The notes beneath the pieces were generated by a model, which saw only the letters and a program-made list of their open reading frames with translations, did no database searches and had not been told where the DNA came from. Below are positions 1 through 10,121 of a stretch of 35,524 nt of DNA, one piece after another (the first letter of the stretch is position 1; every line of letters begins with the position of its first letter). The stretch comes from Eubacterium sp. GTDB taxonomy: Bacteria; Bacillota; Clostridia; Oscillospirales; Acutalibacteraceae. The position numbers and the translations under genes are program-made. Where the stretch lies: positions 1-35,524 of the forward strand of contig JAGHJI010000039.1 of assembly GCA_017886765.1 (NCBI GenBank). Reading direction: 5' to 3'.

Positions 1-710
1 CTGTTTCTCGGCACACAGGTGTGACCGTTTCCCAGATTATGCCGCACAACGTACACAACGCCCGCCTGGCTCCTGTAGTCAAACAGCGGCGCCGTTTCCA
101 TGGAAGCAGCGATTTCATCAGCCCTTTCAAAAGTAATGCCGTTATTGTCTGAAATAAAGGCATACGGATTTTCTGTAAGAATATCAAGGGCGTAGGACTT
201 GTACATGTTATAAGCCTGAAAAGCCTCCTGCTGATTCAGTCCCAGTTCCGCCAGACCGTTCATAACGTCACGGGCGGCAAACTGCATTTTAAAATCCTGG
301 CTGATCTTCCTCGCCTTGGTTTTACTGATCCCTTTTATCTCTGCCAGACGTTCGGGCTCATTTTCAATAATATGAAAGGTGTCCGAGCCGAATTTTTCAA
401 CAATTTTGGTAGCGGTGGCTTCGCGTATTCCTTTCACGATACCGCCTGCAAGAAAACGCAGCATACCGGCGGCGTCAGCAGGCAGGGTACGCTGGAGGCG
501 CACGGCTTTAAACTGTCTGCCAAAGGTGGGATGCATAACCCATTCCCCCTGAAACACAGCCTCCTCGCCTGTAACAACACTGCCGAGAACACCCACCACA
601 GTAACGTATTCATCACCGGCATCCACCTCAATAACGGCAAATCCTGTGGACTCATTTTGGTAGGTTATCTCTTCTATCATGCCTGTTAAATTTTCCAGTT
701 CTTCCGCCAT
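1..710 (-). CDS. recD2: ATP-dependent RecD-like DNA helicase RecD2 (N-terminal part, cut by window edge)
   Basis: The reading frame starts at ATG 710 behind a GGTGA ribosome site at 716-720 and runs off the left edge without a stop, giving 236 codons. The start of the protein reads MAEELENLTGMIEEITYQNE, followed by an OB-like N-terminal segment (FAVIEVD, GEWVMHPTFGRQFK). Next comes LPADAAGMLRFLAGGIVKGI and a helix-hairpin-helix region (ERLAEIKGISKTKARKI), then AFQAYNMY and ENPYAFI. This order is that of the RecD2/YrrC family, a 5'-3' superfamily 1B helicase acting in recombination and replication-fork repair. The Walker motifs should lie beyond the edge and cannot be seen. It is transcribed away from the XRE regulator at 963. 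Family assignment is confident; whether the gene is intact is unknown. Confidence 0.9.
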   Translation of the reverse strand, partial: MAEELENLTGMIEEITYQNESTGFAVIEVDAGDEYVTVVGVLGSVVTGEEAVFQGEWVMHPTFGRQFKAVRLQRTLPADAAGMLRFLAGGIVKGIREATATKIVEKFGSDTFHIIENEPERLAEIKGISKTKARKISQDFKMQFAARDVMNGLAELGLNQQEAFQAYNMYKSYALDILTENPYAFISDNNGITFERADEIAASMETAPLFDYRSQAGVVYVVRHNLGNGHTCVPRN

Positions 711-876
711 ATATTTCACCGATAGAATTGTAACATAATTGCATAAAAAAATAAAGAATACAGCGTATTATTTTTCTAATGCCCGAATACTAAAATCTAA
801 TTAAAATCTATATCTTTTTTAAACTATCTCCGACAATAAGTATTTATAAAACAATTAACAATCGTTGCAATCATTA

Positions 877-898
877 TTTACACCACATTTGGTGTAAA
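877..898. promoter_or_regulatory. Perfect 9-bp inverted repeat, candidate operator
   Basis: TTTACACCA and TGGTGTAAA are exact reverse complements separated by four bases (CATT). The site lies 65 bp before the XRE regulator start at 963 and in the divergent region shared with recD2. Such dyads are typical binding sites for dimeric XRE repressors, so autoregulation is a reasonable inference. No clear sigma-A promoter could be matched to it. Confidence 0.5.
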
Positions 899-921
899 AT
901 CAACACATCATGTGAGTTACG

Positions 922-939
922 TTGTAAAATCATTTACAA
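922..939. promoter_or_regulatory. Second inverted repeat upstream of the XRE gene
   Basis: TTGTAAA and TTTACAA form a perfect 7-bp inverted repeat around a four-base spacer (ATCA). Its centre lies 43 bp (about four helical turns) from the centre of the dyad at 877-898, and it shares the TTTACA/TGTAAA hexamers. The pairing and phasing suggest co-operative binding by one regulator, which is inferred. Confidence 0.4.
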
Positions 940-962
940 ATACTATTGCAGGAGTGAGTAAA

Positions 963-1163
963 ATGAAAACTTATATTGAAATAATCAGAGATTTAAGAGA
1001 AGACCACGATAAAACACAAAGAGAAATTTCTGAATACTTAGGAACAACTCAGGCAACCTATTCAAGATATGAAAAGGGAGAAAATGAAATACCGGTCAGG
1101 CACATCATAGCTCTTTGCAAATATTATCATGTAAGCGCAGATTATTTGTTGGGGCTAAAATAA
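963..1163 (+). CDS. Small XRE-family HTH transcriptional regulator
   Basis: The protein has 66 residues and is a single Cro/C1-type helix-turn-helix domain. The motif reads QREISEYLGTTQATYSRYEK, followed by the usual tail IIALCKYYHVSADYLLGL. ATG 963 is chosen because GGAG at 951-954 lies eight bases upstream. A GTG at 912 in the same frame would put coding sequence through the dyad at 922-939 and has no ribosome site. There is no sensor or multimerisation domain, so it resembles minimal repressors of the SinR/phage-Cro type. Two inverted repeats upstream may be its own operators. It stands alone, ending in a terminator shared with the convergent acetyltransferase. Target genes are unknown; recD2, across the shared divergent region, is the only neighbour that could be co-controlled. 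Confidence 0.85.
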   Translation: MKTYIEIIRDLREDHDKTQREISEYLGTTQATYSRYEKGENEIPVRHIIALCKYYHVSADYLLGLK

Positions 1164-1195
1164 AAGAGCGGAGTAAAATCCGCTCAAAATTTATT
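1164..1195. terminator. Bidirectional terminator between XRE regulator and acetyltransferase
   Basis: GAGCGGA (1166-1172) pairs perfectly with TCCGCTC (1179-1185) around the loop GTAAAA. The plus strand continues AAAATTTATT, and the minus strand continues TTTTATTTTA. It lies directly between two convergent stop codons, so it can serve both genes. Confidence 0.75.
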
Positions 1196-1197
1196 CT

Positions 1198-1707
1198 TTA
1201 TATTCCGAATTCCTTGGGATATTTTACAACACCGCTGACATGTTCAAATTCATCTGAAAGCCTGCACATCATAAAATTTTCGTCAGGTACATCAAAGGGC
1301 GGAACTATCCCGGCTTTTTTCGCCGGCTGATAACCGCATTTCGGATAATATTTTTCACTGCCCAGAACAACAACGCAGCCATAATTCAGCTTGGCCGCAA
1401 TGTGATGACCGTGTTCGATCAACGCCGTACCGATTCCTCTGCGCTGGTATTCCGGCAGCACGGCAAGGGGGGCAAGGGCAAGCGCAGTAGTCTCCCCGAT
1501 TTTCACCTCGGTAAACAGAATGTGACCCACTATCCTGTCATCCTCCAGAGCAACAAGGGAAAGCTGCGCAACAAAAGCCTCGCTTTTTCTTAAAGCGCTA
1601 ACCAGGTCCTGCTCATTTCCGTCGCTGTACTCGGCAGAAGCAAACGCCGCCTGAACAACATTATATACCTCATTGTAATCTTCCGGCTTTTCCTGTCTTA
1701 TTATCAT
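1198..1707 (-). CDS. GNAT-family N-acetyltransferase (YhbS-like)
   Basis: The product has 169 residues. It opens with the GNAT strand IIRQEKPEDYNEVYNVVQAAF. The acetyl-CoA binding motif A is LAPLAVLPEYQRRGIGTALI, with the R/Q-R-R-G-I-G-T pattern, followed by VVVLGSEKYYPKCGYQPA, which is typical of the COG3153/YhbS group. ATG 1707 is preferred over an in-frame TTG at 1713, because AGG at 1714-1716 then serves as ribosome site. The substrate cannot be read from the sequence; the family acetylates amines of small molecules or proteins. It follows tuf on the same strand but lies beyond the tuf terminator, so it either uses readthrough or a promoter hidden in the 75-bp gap (a TACAAT lies just upstream). 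Confidence 0.88.
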   Translation of the reverse strand: MIIRQEKPEDYNEVYNVVQAAFASAEYSDGNEQDLVSALRKSEAFVAQLSLVALEDDRIVGHILFTEVKIGETTALALAPLAVLPEYQRRGIGTALIEHGHHIAAKLNYGCVVVLGSEKYYPKCGYQPAKKAGIVPPFDVPDENFMMCRLSDEFEHVSGVVKYPKEFGI

Positions 1708-1734
1708 AAACAACCTCAGTAATTGTATTTTTAA

Positions 1735-1766
1735 ACCAAAAAGAGCAAGTCGTATGACTTGCTCTT
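1735..1766 (-). terminator. Rho-independent terminator of tuf
   Basis: AAGAGCAAGTC (1741-1751) and GACTTGCTCTT (1756-1766) form a perfect 11-bp stem with the loop GTAT. On the minus strand it is followed by TTTTTGG. It begins 22 bp after the tuf stop codon and should end the rpoB-to-tuf transcript. Confidence 0.85.
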
Positions 1767-1787
1767 CATAATTTGAATACTGTTAAA

Positions 1788-2981
1788 TTACTCGTTAATA
1801 GCAGTTACAACACCTGAACCTACGGTTCTGCCGCCCTCACGGATAGCAAAACGAAGACCCTCTTCAATAGCGATCGGAGTGATAAGCTCAACATTCATAA
1901 CTACGTTATCGCCAGGCATACACATCTCTGTGCCTTCAGGAAGTGTGATAACACCTGTTACGTCAGTTGTTCTGAAATAGAACTGAGGACGATAGTTGTT
2001 GAAGAAAGGAGTATGACGTCCACCCTCGTCCTTAGAAAGAACGTAAACCTGACCTGAGAATTTTGTGTAAGGCTTGATAGAACCGGGAGCTGCGAGAACC
2101 TGACCTCTTTCGATATCAGATCTCTGAACACCACGAAGAAGACAACCGATGTTGTCGCCGGCCTCAGCATAGTCAAGAATCTTTCTGAACATCTCAATAC
2201 CAGTACATACGGTTGAGCTTGTTTCCTCATGGAGACCAACCATCTCAACGGTATCATTTGTCTTAAGTGTACCACGCTCTACTCTACCTGTAGCAACTGT
2301 ACCACGGCCGGTGATTGTGAACACGTCCTCAACTGGCATAAGGAACGGAAGGTCTGACTTACGGTCAGGAGTAGGAATGTAGCTGTCAACAGCGTCCATA
2401 AGCTCTGCAATGCAAGCGCAGGCAGGATCGTCGTTTGAAGTTGCCTCAAGAGCCTTAAGAGCAGAACCCTTGATGATCGGGCAGTTCTCATCAAACTCAT
2501 ACTCAGCAAGAGTCTCACGAACTTCCATCTCTACGAGTTCAAGAAGCTCCTCATCGTCAACCTGGTCAGTTTTGTTAAGGAATACGATGATTGCAGGTAC
2601 ACCTACCTGACGAGCAAGGAGAAGATGCTCCTTAGTCTGAGCCATAGGTCCGTCTGTAGCAGCGATTACAAGGATAGCGCCGTCCATCTGAGCAGCACCG
2701 GTAATCATGTTCTTGATATAGTCAGCATGACCGGGGCAGTCAACGTGAGCATAGTGACGAGCGTCTGTCTCATACTCAACGTGAGCTGTGTTGATAGTGA
2801 TACCACGCTCTCTCTCTTCAGGAGCCTTATCAATATCAGCATAGTCCTCAAACTTTGCATAACCCTTGTTTGCAAGATACTTTGTGATAGCAGCAGTAAG
2901 AGTTGTCTTACCGTGGTCAACGTGACCGATTGTACCAATGTTTACATGGGGTTTGGTACGGTTAAAATGTTCTTTTGCCAT
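1788..2981 (-). CDS. tuf: Translation elongation factor EF-Tu
   Basis: EF-Tu delivers aminoacyl-tRNA to the ribosomal A site as a GTP complex in the cytoplasm. The protein has 397 residues, the usual length. The G1 loop GHVDHGKT is at about 19-26, the switch II motif DCPGHADY near 80-87, and the specificity motif NKTDQVDD near 135. The beta-barrel domains follow ([14 protein letters not shown]; the C-terminus contains [12 protein letters not shown]). ATG 2981 is preceded by AAGGAGG at 2990-2996. It is the last gene of the rpoB-rpoC-rpsL-rpsG-fusA-tuf block, but the 99-bp gap after fusA holds a good promoter of its own, so it is probably made both from the long transcript and separately. No deviation from the family was seen. 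Confidence 0.99.
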   Translation of the reverse strand: MAKEHFNRTKPHVNIGTIGHVDHGKTTLTAAITKYLANKGYAKFEDYADIDKAPEERERGITINTAHVEYETDARHYAHVDCPGHADYIKNMITGAAQMDGAILVIAATDGPMAQTKEHLLLARQVGVPAIIVFLNKTDQVDDEELLELVEMEVRETLAEYEFDENCPIIKGSALKALEATSNDDPACACIAELMDAVDSYIPTPDRKSDLPFLMPVEDVFTITGRGTVATGRVERGTLKTNDTVEMVGLHEETSSTVCTGIEMFRKILDYAEAGDNIGCLLRGVQRSDIERGQVLAAPGSIKPYTKFSGQVYVLSKDEGGRHTPFFNNYRPQFYFRTTDVTGVITLPEGTEMCMPGDNVVMNVELITPIAIEEGLRFAIREGGRTVGSGVVTAINE

Positions 2982-3026
2982 TGGAATTTCCTCCTTAAAA
3001 TTTACAATACATAAATTGTCATAGAT

Positions 3027-3055
3027 ATTCTATCAAATACATATAAAAATATCAA
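3027..3055 (-). promoter_or_regulatory. Sigma-A type promoter for tuf
   Basis: On the minus strand TTGATA (3050-3055) is followed, 17 bp later, by TAGAAT (3027-3032); each hexamer is one base off consensus. The predicted start is near 3020, about 40 bases ahead of the tuf ATG. No terminator is visible between fusA and tuf, so this would add to readthrough. Confidence 0.7.
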
Positions 3056-3080
3056 GACTTTTTTTATAATTTATATTTAA

Positions 3081-5189
3081 TTAGTCTTTCTTCGCTCTTT
3101 CGCTGATGATTGACTCGCTGATTGACTTCGGTACAGGCTCATAGCCGTCAGGTTCCATTGTATACTGACCGCGACCCTGTGTCTTTGAACGAAGGTCATT
3201 GATATAACCGAACATTTCAGAAAGCGGAACTCTTGCATTTACCTGCTTAGCGCCGGCTCTGTCATCCATACCCTGAATCTGTCCGCGGCGTGAGTTAAGG
3301 TCGCCAATAACATCGCCCATATACTCCTCGGGAACAATGACTACAACCTTCATCATAGGCTCAAGGATAATCGGGTTTGCTTTCTTAGCAGCGTCCTTGA
3401 ACGCCATGGAACCGGCAATCTTAAATGCCATTTCAGATGAGTCAACCTCGTGATAGGAACCGTCGTAAAGCTCTACTCTTACGTCAACCACATTATACCC
3501 GGCAAGAATACCGCTCTTCATAGCGCCCTGTATACCTGCGTCAACAGCCGGGATATATTCCTTCGGAATCGCGCCGCCGACGATCTGGTTTACGAATTCA
3601 TAGCCCTTGCCGATACCGTTCTCATCCACGTTTGGCATGATGCGGATTTTAACATGACCATACTGACCGCTACCGCCTGACTGTCTCTTGTACTTAAGGT
3701 CGGACATAGCTTCGCTCTGGATTGTTTCCTTGTATGAAACCTGGGGAGCGCCTACATTTGCCTCAACCTTAAATTCACGCAGAAGACGGTCAACAATAAT
3801 CTCAAGATGGAGCTCACCCATACCGGCGATAATTGTCTGTCCGGTTTCCTCATTGGTATATGCTTTAAATGTGGGATCCTCTTCAGCAAGCTTTGAAAGA
3901 GCGATACCCATCTTTTCCTGACCTGCCTTTGTTTTAGGCTCAATAGCAACATTGATAACCGGGTCAGGGAAATTCATGGATTCAAGAATAATCGGATGCG
4001 CCTCATCACAGAGCGTATCACCGGTGGTAGTATTCTTAAGACCTACTGCCGCAGCGATATCACCTGAGTAGCAAACAGGAATATCCTCTCTGTGGTTTGC
4101 GTGCATCTGAAGAATACGACCCATTCTCTCCTTCTGTCCCTTGACAGAGTTATAGCAGGGAGTACCTGCTTCGATTTTACCGGAATAAACGCGGAAGAAA
4201 CAGATCTTACCTACAAACGGGTCTGTCGCGATCTTGAACGCAAGAGCAGCAAACGGCTCGTCATCGGATGAATGACGTACTTCCTCTTCCTCTGTGTCAG
4301 GGTTTGTACCCCTGATGGACTCAATATCAGTAGGCGCCGGCATAAACTCTACTATCGCGTCAAGAAGCGGCTGAACACCCATATTACGGTAAGCGGTACC
4401 GCAGCATACGGGAACCATTTCATTGGCGATGGTGGATTTGCGTATTACCTTTTTGATTTCATCAACGGTAATCGCGTCTTCGCCGTCCTCAAAATATTTT
4501 TCCATAAGAGCCTCGTCCTGCTCAGCTACATGTTCGATAAGCTCGGTTCTGTATTTCGCAGCCAGCTCTTTCATATCGTCGGGAATTTCCTGGATTTCAA
4601 ATTTCATACCCTTTTCTTTATCAGGATCAATATAGATAATGGCATGATTTTCAATCAGGTCGATAATTCCCTTAAAGGTATCCTCGCTGCCGATAGGGAG
4701 CTGAATCGGAAGCGCGTTACATTTAAAACGATCCTTTACCATATCCAGCGCTCTGTAGAAATCGGCGCCCATGATATCCATCTTATTGACGAAGATCATT
4801 CTCGGTACCTTGTATTCATCAGCCTGTCTCCATACGGTTTCAGACTGAGGCTCAACGCCGCCCTTCGCGCAAAGAACGGTAACAGAGCCGTCAAGTACAC
4901 GCAGTGAACGCTGAACTTCTACCGTAAAGTCAACGTGGCCCGGTGTATCTATAATATTGATTCTATGGTCTTTCCAGAAACAAGTTGTAGCAGCAGATGT
5001 AATGGTAATACCACGCTCCTGCTCCTGATCCATCCAGTCCATTGTTGCAGAACCGTCGTGAGTCTCACCAATCTTGTGATTGATACCCGTATAATACAGG
5101 ATACGCTCGGTGGTGGTTGTTTTACCTGCATCAATATGAGCCATAATACCAATATTTCTTGTCATTTCAAGAGATACTTTTCTTGGCAT
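3081..5189 (-). CDS. fusA: Translation elongation factor EF-G
   Basis: EF-G is the GTPase that drives ribosomal translocation and, with RRF, ribosome recycling. The 702 residues match the bacterial family. The P-loop [15 protein letters not shown] is at about 17-31, switch II is IDTPGHVDF, and the guanine-specificity motif is [12 protein letters not shown]. Domain IV begins in the [11 protein letters not shown] region, and the C-terminal domain V contains [16 protein letters not shown] 5189 follows AGGAGG at 5195-5200, which overlaps the rpsG stop region (12 bp between genes), so translation of the two is probably coupled. This is the canonical str-operon place after rpsG. The C-terminal [15 protein letters not shown] stretch is normal for clostridial EF-G. 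No resistance-type change can be judged by eye. Confidence 0.99.
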   Translation of the reverse strand: MPRKVSLEMTRNIGIMAHIDAGKTTTTERILYYTGINHKIGETHDGSATMDWMDQEQERGITITSAATTCFWKDHRINIIDTPGHVDFTVEVQRSLRVLDGSVTVLCAKGGVEPQSETVWRQADEYKVPRMIFVNKMDIMGADFYRALDMVKDRFKCNALPIQLPIGSEDTFKGIIDLIENHAIIYIDPDKEKGMKFEIQEIPDDMKELAAKYRTELIEHVAEQDEALMEKYFEDGEDAITVDEIKKVIRKSTIANEMVPVCCGTAYRNMGVQPLLDAIVEFMPAPTDIESIRGTNPDTEEEEVRHSSDDEPFAALAFKIATDPFVGKICFFRVYSGKIEAGTPCYNSVKGQKERMGRILQMHANHREDIPVCYSGDIAAAVGLKNTTTGDTLCDEAHPIILESMNFPDPVINVAIEPKTKAGQEKMGIALSKLAEEDPTFKAYTNEETGQTIIAGMGELHLEIIVDRLLREFKVEANVGAPQVSYKETIQSEAMSDLKYKRQSGGSGQYGHVKIRIMPNVDENGIGKGYEFVNQIVGGAIPKEYIPAVDAGIQGAMKSGILAGYNVVDVRVELYDGSYHEVDSSEMAFKIAGSMAFKDAAKKANPIILEPMMKVVVIVPEEYMGDVIGDLNSRRGQIQGMDDRAGAKQVNARVPLSEMFGYINDLRSKTQGRGQYTMEPDGYEPVPKSISESIISERAKKD

Positions 5190-5201
5190 AATATCCTCCT
5201 A

Positions 5202-5672
5202 TTAATATCTGAAGTGAGCAAATGCTTTGTTTGCTTCTGCCATCTTGTGTGTATCGTCGCACTTCTTTACAGCGCCGCCGGTCTTGTTTACCGCGTCCAT
5301 AATCTCCGCGGCAAGACGTTCCTTCATGGTTCTCTCGGAACGCTGACGGGCATAAAGAGTAATCCAACGAAGTCCAAGTGTCTGTCTTCTCTCAGGACGA
5401 ACCTCGAGAGGAACCTGGTAAGTGGCGCCGCCGATACGGCGAGCCTTTACCTCAAGCACAGGCATAACGTTTTCCATTGCGGCTTCAAAAGTCTCAAGAG
5501 GATCGTTGCCAGTCTTTTCCTTAACGATGTCGAATGCTCCGTAAACAATTTTCTGAGCGACACCCTTTTTTCCATCAAGCATAATATTGTTGATCAGCCT
5601 TGTAACAAGCTTTGAGTTATAAAGCGGATCAGGCAATACGTCACGCTTAGCGATTTGACCTCTTCTTGGCAT
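5202..5672 (-). CDS. rpsG: 30S ribosomal protein S7
   Basis: S7 nucleates assembly of the 30S head by binding the 3' domain of 16S rRNA. The protein has 156 residues, the standard size. It begins [20 protein letters not shown], and [16 protein letters not shown] and [16 protein letters not shown] are both family signatures. An upstream ATG at 5690 in the same frame is rejected, because the strong AAGGAGGG at 5680-5687 then falls correctly before ATG 5672. It is separated from rpsL by 135 bp, which is longer than usual for this pair, and from fusA by only 12 bp. Confidence 0.98.
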   Translation of the reverse strand: MPRRGQIAKRDVLPDPLYNSKLVTRLINNIMLDGKKGVAQKIVYGAFDIVKEKTGNDPLETFEAAMENVMPVLEVKARRIGGATYQVPLEVRPERRQTLGLRWITLYARQRSERTMKERLAAEIMDAVNKTGGAVKKCDDTHKMAEANKAFAHFRY

Positions 5673-5807
5673 CTCGCTTCCCTCCTTCATAAATTTTCAA
5701 TGAGTTCATAGGTACTCGGTTTTCCCGTGGAGTCAACAAAAGATCATATACGCTTTTATATATTAGGTATATAAACTATTGTTATTCCATAAGAAATAGA
5801 TTCAGGC

Positions 5808-6230
5808 TTACTTCTTGGCAGCCTTAGGTCTCTTTGCGCCGTACTTTGAACGGCTCTGCATTCTGCCGTTTACGCCCTGTGTGTCCAGCGTACCGCGGAT
5901 GATGTGGTAACGCACACCGGGAAGATCCTTAACACGGCCGCCGCGGATCATAACAACGGAGTGCTCCTGAAGATTATGACCAACGCCCGGAATGTAAGCG
6001 GAAACTTCAATTCCGTTTGTAAGACGAACTCTGGCAATCTTACGAAGTGCTGAATTCGGCTTCTTGGGGGTTGCAGTTTTAACCGCAGTACATACGCCGC
6101 GCTTCTGAGGAGAATTGTTATTATTCATAACATTCTTCTTCGTGTCAAGACTCTTTAACAGCGCAGGTGTCTTTGATTTCTTCTCAACAGACTTACGACC
6201 TGTTCTTACGAGTTGATTAAAGGTAGGCAA
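5808..6230 (-). CDS. rpsL: 30S ribosomal protein S12 (TTG start)
   Basis: S12 sits at the decoding centre of the 30S subunit. The frame gives 140 residues starting at TTG 6230, read as [14 protein letters not shown]. An ATG further upstream at 6275 is in frame, but family alignment and the ribosome site AAAGGAG (6239-6245) both point to the TTG. The core is typical: [20 protein letters not shown], then [20 protein letters not shown], then [20 protein letters not shown]. The lysines of TPKKPNS and GRVKDLPG, where streptomycin-resistance changes usually fall, are wild type. The gene directly follows rpoC; the small L7Ae-like protein that many Firmicutes encode here is missing. A rare start codon on an essential, highly expressed gene is unusual. 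Confidence 0.96.
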   Translation of the reverse strand: MPTFNQLVRTGRKSVEKKSKTPALLKSLDTKKNVMNNNNSPQKRGVCTAVKTATPKKPNSALRKIARVRLTNGIEVSAYIPGVGHNLQEHSVVMIRGGRVKDLPGVRYHIIRGTLDTQGVNGRMQSRSKYGAKRPKAAKK

Positions 6231-6280
6231 TAGTTTATCTCCTTTCAAATAATATTTTATACGCAGTATGCGCATAAATC

Positions 6281-6308
6281 ATACAATAAAAATTAAAATT
6301 TATTGTAT
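6281..6308. repeat. AT-rich 10-bp inverted repeat in the rpoC-rpsL gap
   Basis: ATACAATAAA (6281-6290) and TTTATTGTAT (6299-6308) are exact reverse complements around an eight-base AT spacer. The element lies 50 bp before the rpsL start, between the GC-rich hairpin and the gene. It may be a regulator site, an RNA hairpin, or chance in an AT-rich gap. Confidence 0.35.
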
Positions 6309-6324
6309 CTTTTAAACGCACACC

Positions 6325-6350
6325 TTGGGGCGAAGAAAACTTCGCCCCAA
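6325..6350. terminator. Hairpin after rpoC, possible partial terminator
   Basis: TTGGGGCGAAG (6325-6335) pairs perfectly with CTTCGCCCCAA (6340-6350) around AAAA, an 11-bp GC-rich stem. On the minus strand, the direction of rpoC, it is followed by GGTGTGCG and not by a T-run. It may therefore attenuate or process the rpoC-rpsL transcript and not fully stop it. It stands 83 bp after the rpoC stop codon. Confidence 0.55.
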
Positions 6351-6432
6351 AATATTGTGTTTTTCACCAAATTAACGCTCAAATATTTGTTTATTTTAAC
6401 CAAATTATATCCACGCAAATTTGCATTATACA

Positions 6433-9400
6433 TTAATTCATTGTATTTGTCAACAGTTGCTGCAGCTGTTCAAGATTTAAAATCTCATCACTGCCCTCGG
6501 AAGAGAAGTAGCTTGGCACTGCCTCAACCTTCTTGAATACATCCATACCTGTACCGGCAGGAACAAGCTTACCGATAATAACATTTTCCTTAAGGCCGAT
6601 AAGCGGATCGCTCTTGCCCTTGATGGCGGCGTCGGTAAGAACTCTTGTGGTTTCCTGGAAGGACGCTGCAGAAAGGAAGGAATCGGTTGCAAGAGAAGCC
6701 TTTGTGATACCCATAAGAATAGGTATATAGGTTGCCTTTTCCAAATCGGTCTCACCCGCTTTGATCCTCTGCTCGATTTTATCATTTGCCTCAAGGACAG
6801 CGGCAACGTCAACCATTGTTCCGGGTACAAGGTCCGTATTTCCTGCCTTATCAACGGTGCATTTCTTAAGCATCTGACGGACAATAACCTCAATATGCTT
6901 ATCGTTGATATCAACACCCTGCGTACGGTATGCAAACTGTACTTCCTTGATAAGATAATTGTATACTGCCTCTTCACCGAGAATGGCGAGAACATCGTGA
7001 GGATTAACTGCACCGATTGTAAGCTCCGTACCCTTCTGGATATGCGCACCTTCAACGATGTTGTCACACAGGCGGGCACCGTAAGGAATCAGGTACTTTT
7101 TCTCCTCGGCTGTTTCGCTGTTGAATACAACAACGTGACGGCTCTTCTTGATTTCCTCGAATCTGACGTCACCCTCGATTTCAGAAAGAATGGCAAGCTG
7201 CTTCGGCTTTCTTGCTTCAAAGAGTTCCTCAACTCTGGGCAGACCCTGGGTGATGTCCGCGCCTCCGGCAACACCGCCGGTGTGGAAGGTTCTCATTGTA
7301 AGCTGGGTACCCGGCTCACCGATGGACTGGGCGGCGATGATACCGACTGCCTCGCCCACCTGAACAGGTTCGTTAAAGGCAAGGTTCGCGCCGTAGCACT
7401 TGCGGCATACGCCGTGACGTGATTTACAGGTAATAAGAGAACGGATCTTAACGGATTCAATTCCCGCGTCGGCAATGCGCTTGGCATCCTCAGCGGTCAT
7501 CATTCTGTCAGTTTCCATCAAAACTTCACCGGTATTCGGGTCGATGACCGGCTCAACGCAGTATCTGCCGGTGAGTCTTTCCTCCAGAGTCTCAAGCACA
7601 CGGTTGCCGTCCATAATTCTGGAAACCTCAATACCCTCATGGCATCCGCAGTCATCGTCACGGATAATAACATCCTGCGATACGTCAACAAGACGACGTG
7701 TAAGATAACCGGAGTCGGCAGTACGAAGCGCCGTATCAGCAAGACCCTTACGGGCACCACGTGAGGAAATGAAATATTCAAGAATATTAAGTCCTTCACG
7801 GTAATTGGCTCTAATAGGTACTTCAATCGTCTTACCGGCGGTATTGGCGATAAGTCCTCTCATACCGGCAAGCTGACGAAGCTGAGAGGTACTACCACGG
7901 GCGCCCGAGTCAACCATCATATGAATGGGGTTATGCGCGCCGTCAAAGTTGCCTGTAAGCTCATTTGATACCTTGTTTGTACAATCTTCCCAAGCCTTAA
8001 TTACAGCCGCGGAACGCTCGTCGTTCGTAATCAGACCGTAATTGTAGTTATATGTGATCTCGTCAACTTTCTTTTCCGCTTCCTCAAGATATTCCTTTTT
8101 CTTTTCAGGAATCAGAGCGTCGCACACGGCAACGGTCGTTCCGGAAATCGTCGAATACTTGTAACCCTGCGCTTTCAGTTCATCAAGCACCTTGGAAGCT
8201 ATGGAAACACCGTGAACACTGATACATTTCTCCGCAATCTGACCAAGCTGCTTTTTCTTTACCACAAAGGAGACCTCAAGGTCAAAGGCGTTATCAGGAT
8301 TTGTTCTGTCAACGAAACCGAGGTCCTGCGGAACGGGTCTGTTGAAAATAACGCGTCCGATTGTGGTCTTGACAAGCTTTGATTTCTCAACACCGTCAAT
8401 TTCCTTGGTAAAACGGATAAGGCATTCGGAATGAAGTCCCAATGAACCTTCCTGATATGCCATCATTGCCTCGTCGGTATCACGGTAGATATTGTATTTG
8501 GTAACCTCTTCTCCGTCAATGATCTCCGTACGGGGGCAGCCAGGCTCGCCGTCCTTGATCATGGTGAGGTAGTAAGAACCGATAACCATATCCTGCGTAG
8601 GCACTGCTACCGGCTTACCGTCAGAAGGCTTAAGCAGGTTGTTAGCGGCAAGCATAAGCATTCTTGCCTCAGCCTGCGCCTCAGCGGAAAGAGGTACGTG
8701 AACAGCCATCTGGTCGCCGTCGAAGTCCGCGTTAAACGCCGTACAGGCAAGAGGATGAAGCTTGATTGCCCTGCCCTCAACAAGCACCGGTTCAAAGGCC
8801 TGGATACCAAGTCTGTGAAGCGTGGGAGCACGGTTAAGCATAACCGGATGATCCTTGATAACAACCTCAAGACAATCCCAAACAGCGGGATTATTTGCCC
8901 TTTCAACCATCTTTCTGGCTGATTTGATATTGGAAGCAACGCCGGTCTCAACAAGTCTTTTCATAACAAAAGGCTTGAAAAGCTCTATTGCCATTTCCTT
9001 GGGAAGACCGCACTGATGCATTTTAAGCTCCGGTCCTACAACGATAACCGAACGTCCGGAATAGTCAACACGCTTACCCAGCAGGTTCTGACGGAAACGT
9101 CCCTGCTTACCCTTAAGCATATCGGAAAGGGATTTAAGCGGTCTGTTGTTCGGTCCCGTTACAGGTCTGCCGCGGCGTCCGTTATCAATAAGAGCGTCAA
9201 CAGATTCCTGAAGCATTCTCTTTTCGTTTCTGACGATAATTTCCGGAGCGCCCAGCTCCAGAAGTCTCTTAAGACGGTTATTACGGTTGATAACACGTCT
9301 GTAAAGGTCGTTAAGGTCAGAGGTGGCGAATCTGCCGCCGTCAAGCTGTACCATAGGACGAATATCCGGCGGAATGACGGGAATTACGTCAAGTATCATC

Positions 9401-10077
9401 CATTCCAGCTTATTGCCGCTGTGATAGAAAGCATCTACCACATCAAGCCTTTTCAGCAGTCTGACTCTCTTCTGACCTGTTGCGGTCTCCAACTCTGCGG
9501 TCAGTTCTGCTCGAAGCTGAGCTACATCAATACTTTTAAGCAGCTCCTTAATAGCTTCTGCGCCCATACCTGCCTTAAAGTCGTCCTCATATCTCTCGCG
9601 CATTTCAGCATATTCTTTTTCATTGAGAATCTGCATCTTCTCCAGCGGTGTGTCGCCGGGATCAGTAACGATATAAAGGGCGAAATAAAGCACTTTTTCA
9701 AGATATCTCGGGCTTATATCCAGCACCAGACCGAGACGGCTGGGTATACCTTTAAAATACCAGATGTGAGAAACCGGAGCAGCAAGCTCGATATGACCCA
9801 TACGCTCACGGCGAACCTTTGCGCGCGTAATCTCAACGCCGCATTTCTCACAGACTTTTCCCTTGTAACGTACTCTTTTATACTTGCCGCAATGGCACTC
9901 CCAGTCCTTCATCGGACCGAAGATTCTTTCACAGAAAAGACCGTCGCGTTCAGGCTTAAGCGTTCTGTAGTTTATCGTTTCCGGCTTTGTTACTTCGCCG
10001 TGAGACCACTCACGGATCTGTTCCGGAGAAGCAAGGCCGATTTTTATAGAACTGAATTCATTTTCATAATTATCCAT
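6433..10077 (-). CDS. rpoC: DNA-directed RNA polymerase subunit beta-prime
   Basis: This is the catalytic beta-prime subunit of RNA polymerase, 1214 residues. The N-terminal zinc finger C-x-C-x12-C-x2-C lies at about 60-80 (CHCGKYKR and CEKCGVE). The active-site magnesium loop [12 protein letters not shown] is at about 448-459. The rudder and bridge-helix regions and the second cysteine cluster ([15 protein letters not shown]) follow, then the trigger loop ([13 protein letters not shown]). ATG 10077 lies eight bases after GGAG; an in-frame GTG at 10086 overlaps that ribosome site and is rejected. The gene follows rpoB after 44 bp, as in nearly all bacteria. The length fits Clostridia, which lack the large insertions of proteobacteria. 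Confidence 0.99.
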   Translation of the reverse strand: MDNYENEFSSIKIGLASPEQIREWSHGEVTKPETINYRTLKPERDGLFCERIFGPMKDWECHCGKYKRVRYKGKVCEKCGVEITRAKVRRERMGHIELAAPVSHIWYFKGIPSRLGLVLDISPRYLEKVLYFALYIVTDPGDTPLEKMQILNEKEYAEMRERYEDDFKAGMGAEAIKELLKSIDVAQLRAELTAELETATGQKRVRLLKRLDVVDAFYHSGNKLEWMILDVIPVIPPDIRPMVQLDGGRFATSDLNDLYRRVINRNNRLKRLLELGAPEIIVRNEKRMLQESVDALIDNGRRGRPVTGPNNRPLKSLSDMLKGKQGRFRQNLLGKRVDYSGRSVIVVGPELKMHQCGLPKEMAIELFKPFVMKRLVETGVASNIKSARKMVERANNPAVWDCLEVVIKDHPVMLNRAPTLHRLGIQAFEPVLVEGRAIKLHPLACTAFNADFDGDQMAVHVPLSAEAQAEARMLMLAANNLLKPSDGKPVAVPTQDMVIGSYYLTMIKDGEPGCPRTEIIDGEEVTKYNIYRDTDEAMMAYQEGSLGLHSECLIRFTKEIDGVEKSKLVKTTIGRVIFNRPVPQDLGFVDRTNPDNAFDLEVSFVVKKKQLGQIAEKCISVHGVSIASKVLDELKAQGYKYSTISGTTVAVCDALIPEKKKEYLEEAEKKVDEITYNYNYGLITNDERSAAVIKAWEDCTNKVSNELTGNFDGAHNPIHMMVDSGARGSTSQLRQLAGMRGLIANTAGKTIEVPIRANYREGLNILEYFISSRGARKGLADTALRTADSGYLTRRLVDVSQDVIIRDDDCGCHEGIEVSRIMDGNRVLETLEERLTGRYCVEPVIDPNTGEVLMETDRMMTAEDAKRIADAGIESVKIRSLITCKSRHGVCRKCYGANLAFNEPVQVGEAVGIIAAQSIGEPGTQLTMRTFHTGGVAGGADITQGLPRVEELFEARKPKQLAILSEIEGDVRFEEIKKSRHVVVFNSETAEEKKYLIPYGARLCDNIVEGAHIQKGTELTIGAVNPHDVLAILGEEAVYNYLIKEVQFAYRTQGVDINDKHIEVIVRQMLKKCTVDKAGNTDLVPGTMVDVAAVLEANDKIEQRIKAGETDLEKATYIPILMGITKASLATDSFLSAASFQETTRVLTDAAIKGKSDPLIGLKENVIIGKLVPAGTGMDVFKKVEAVPSYFSSEGSDEILNLEQLQQLLTNTMN

Positions 10078-10121
10078 AGTAAGCACTCCTTTTAAAATTG
10101 GCGTCAGTCATATCAGATCCT

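Noticed and set aside
372-689. Plus-strand open frame of 105 codons at the left end
   Set aside because: It is antisense to the well-supported recD2 N-terminus.
9016-10095. Long plus-strand open frame of 359 codons
   Set aside because: It lies wholly antisense to rpoC, has no ribosome site or family pattern, and its composition mirrors the codon structure of rpoC.
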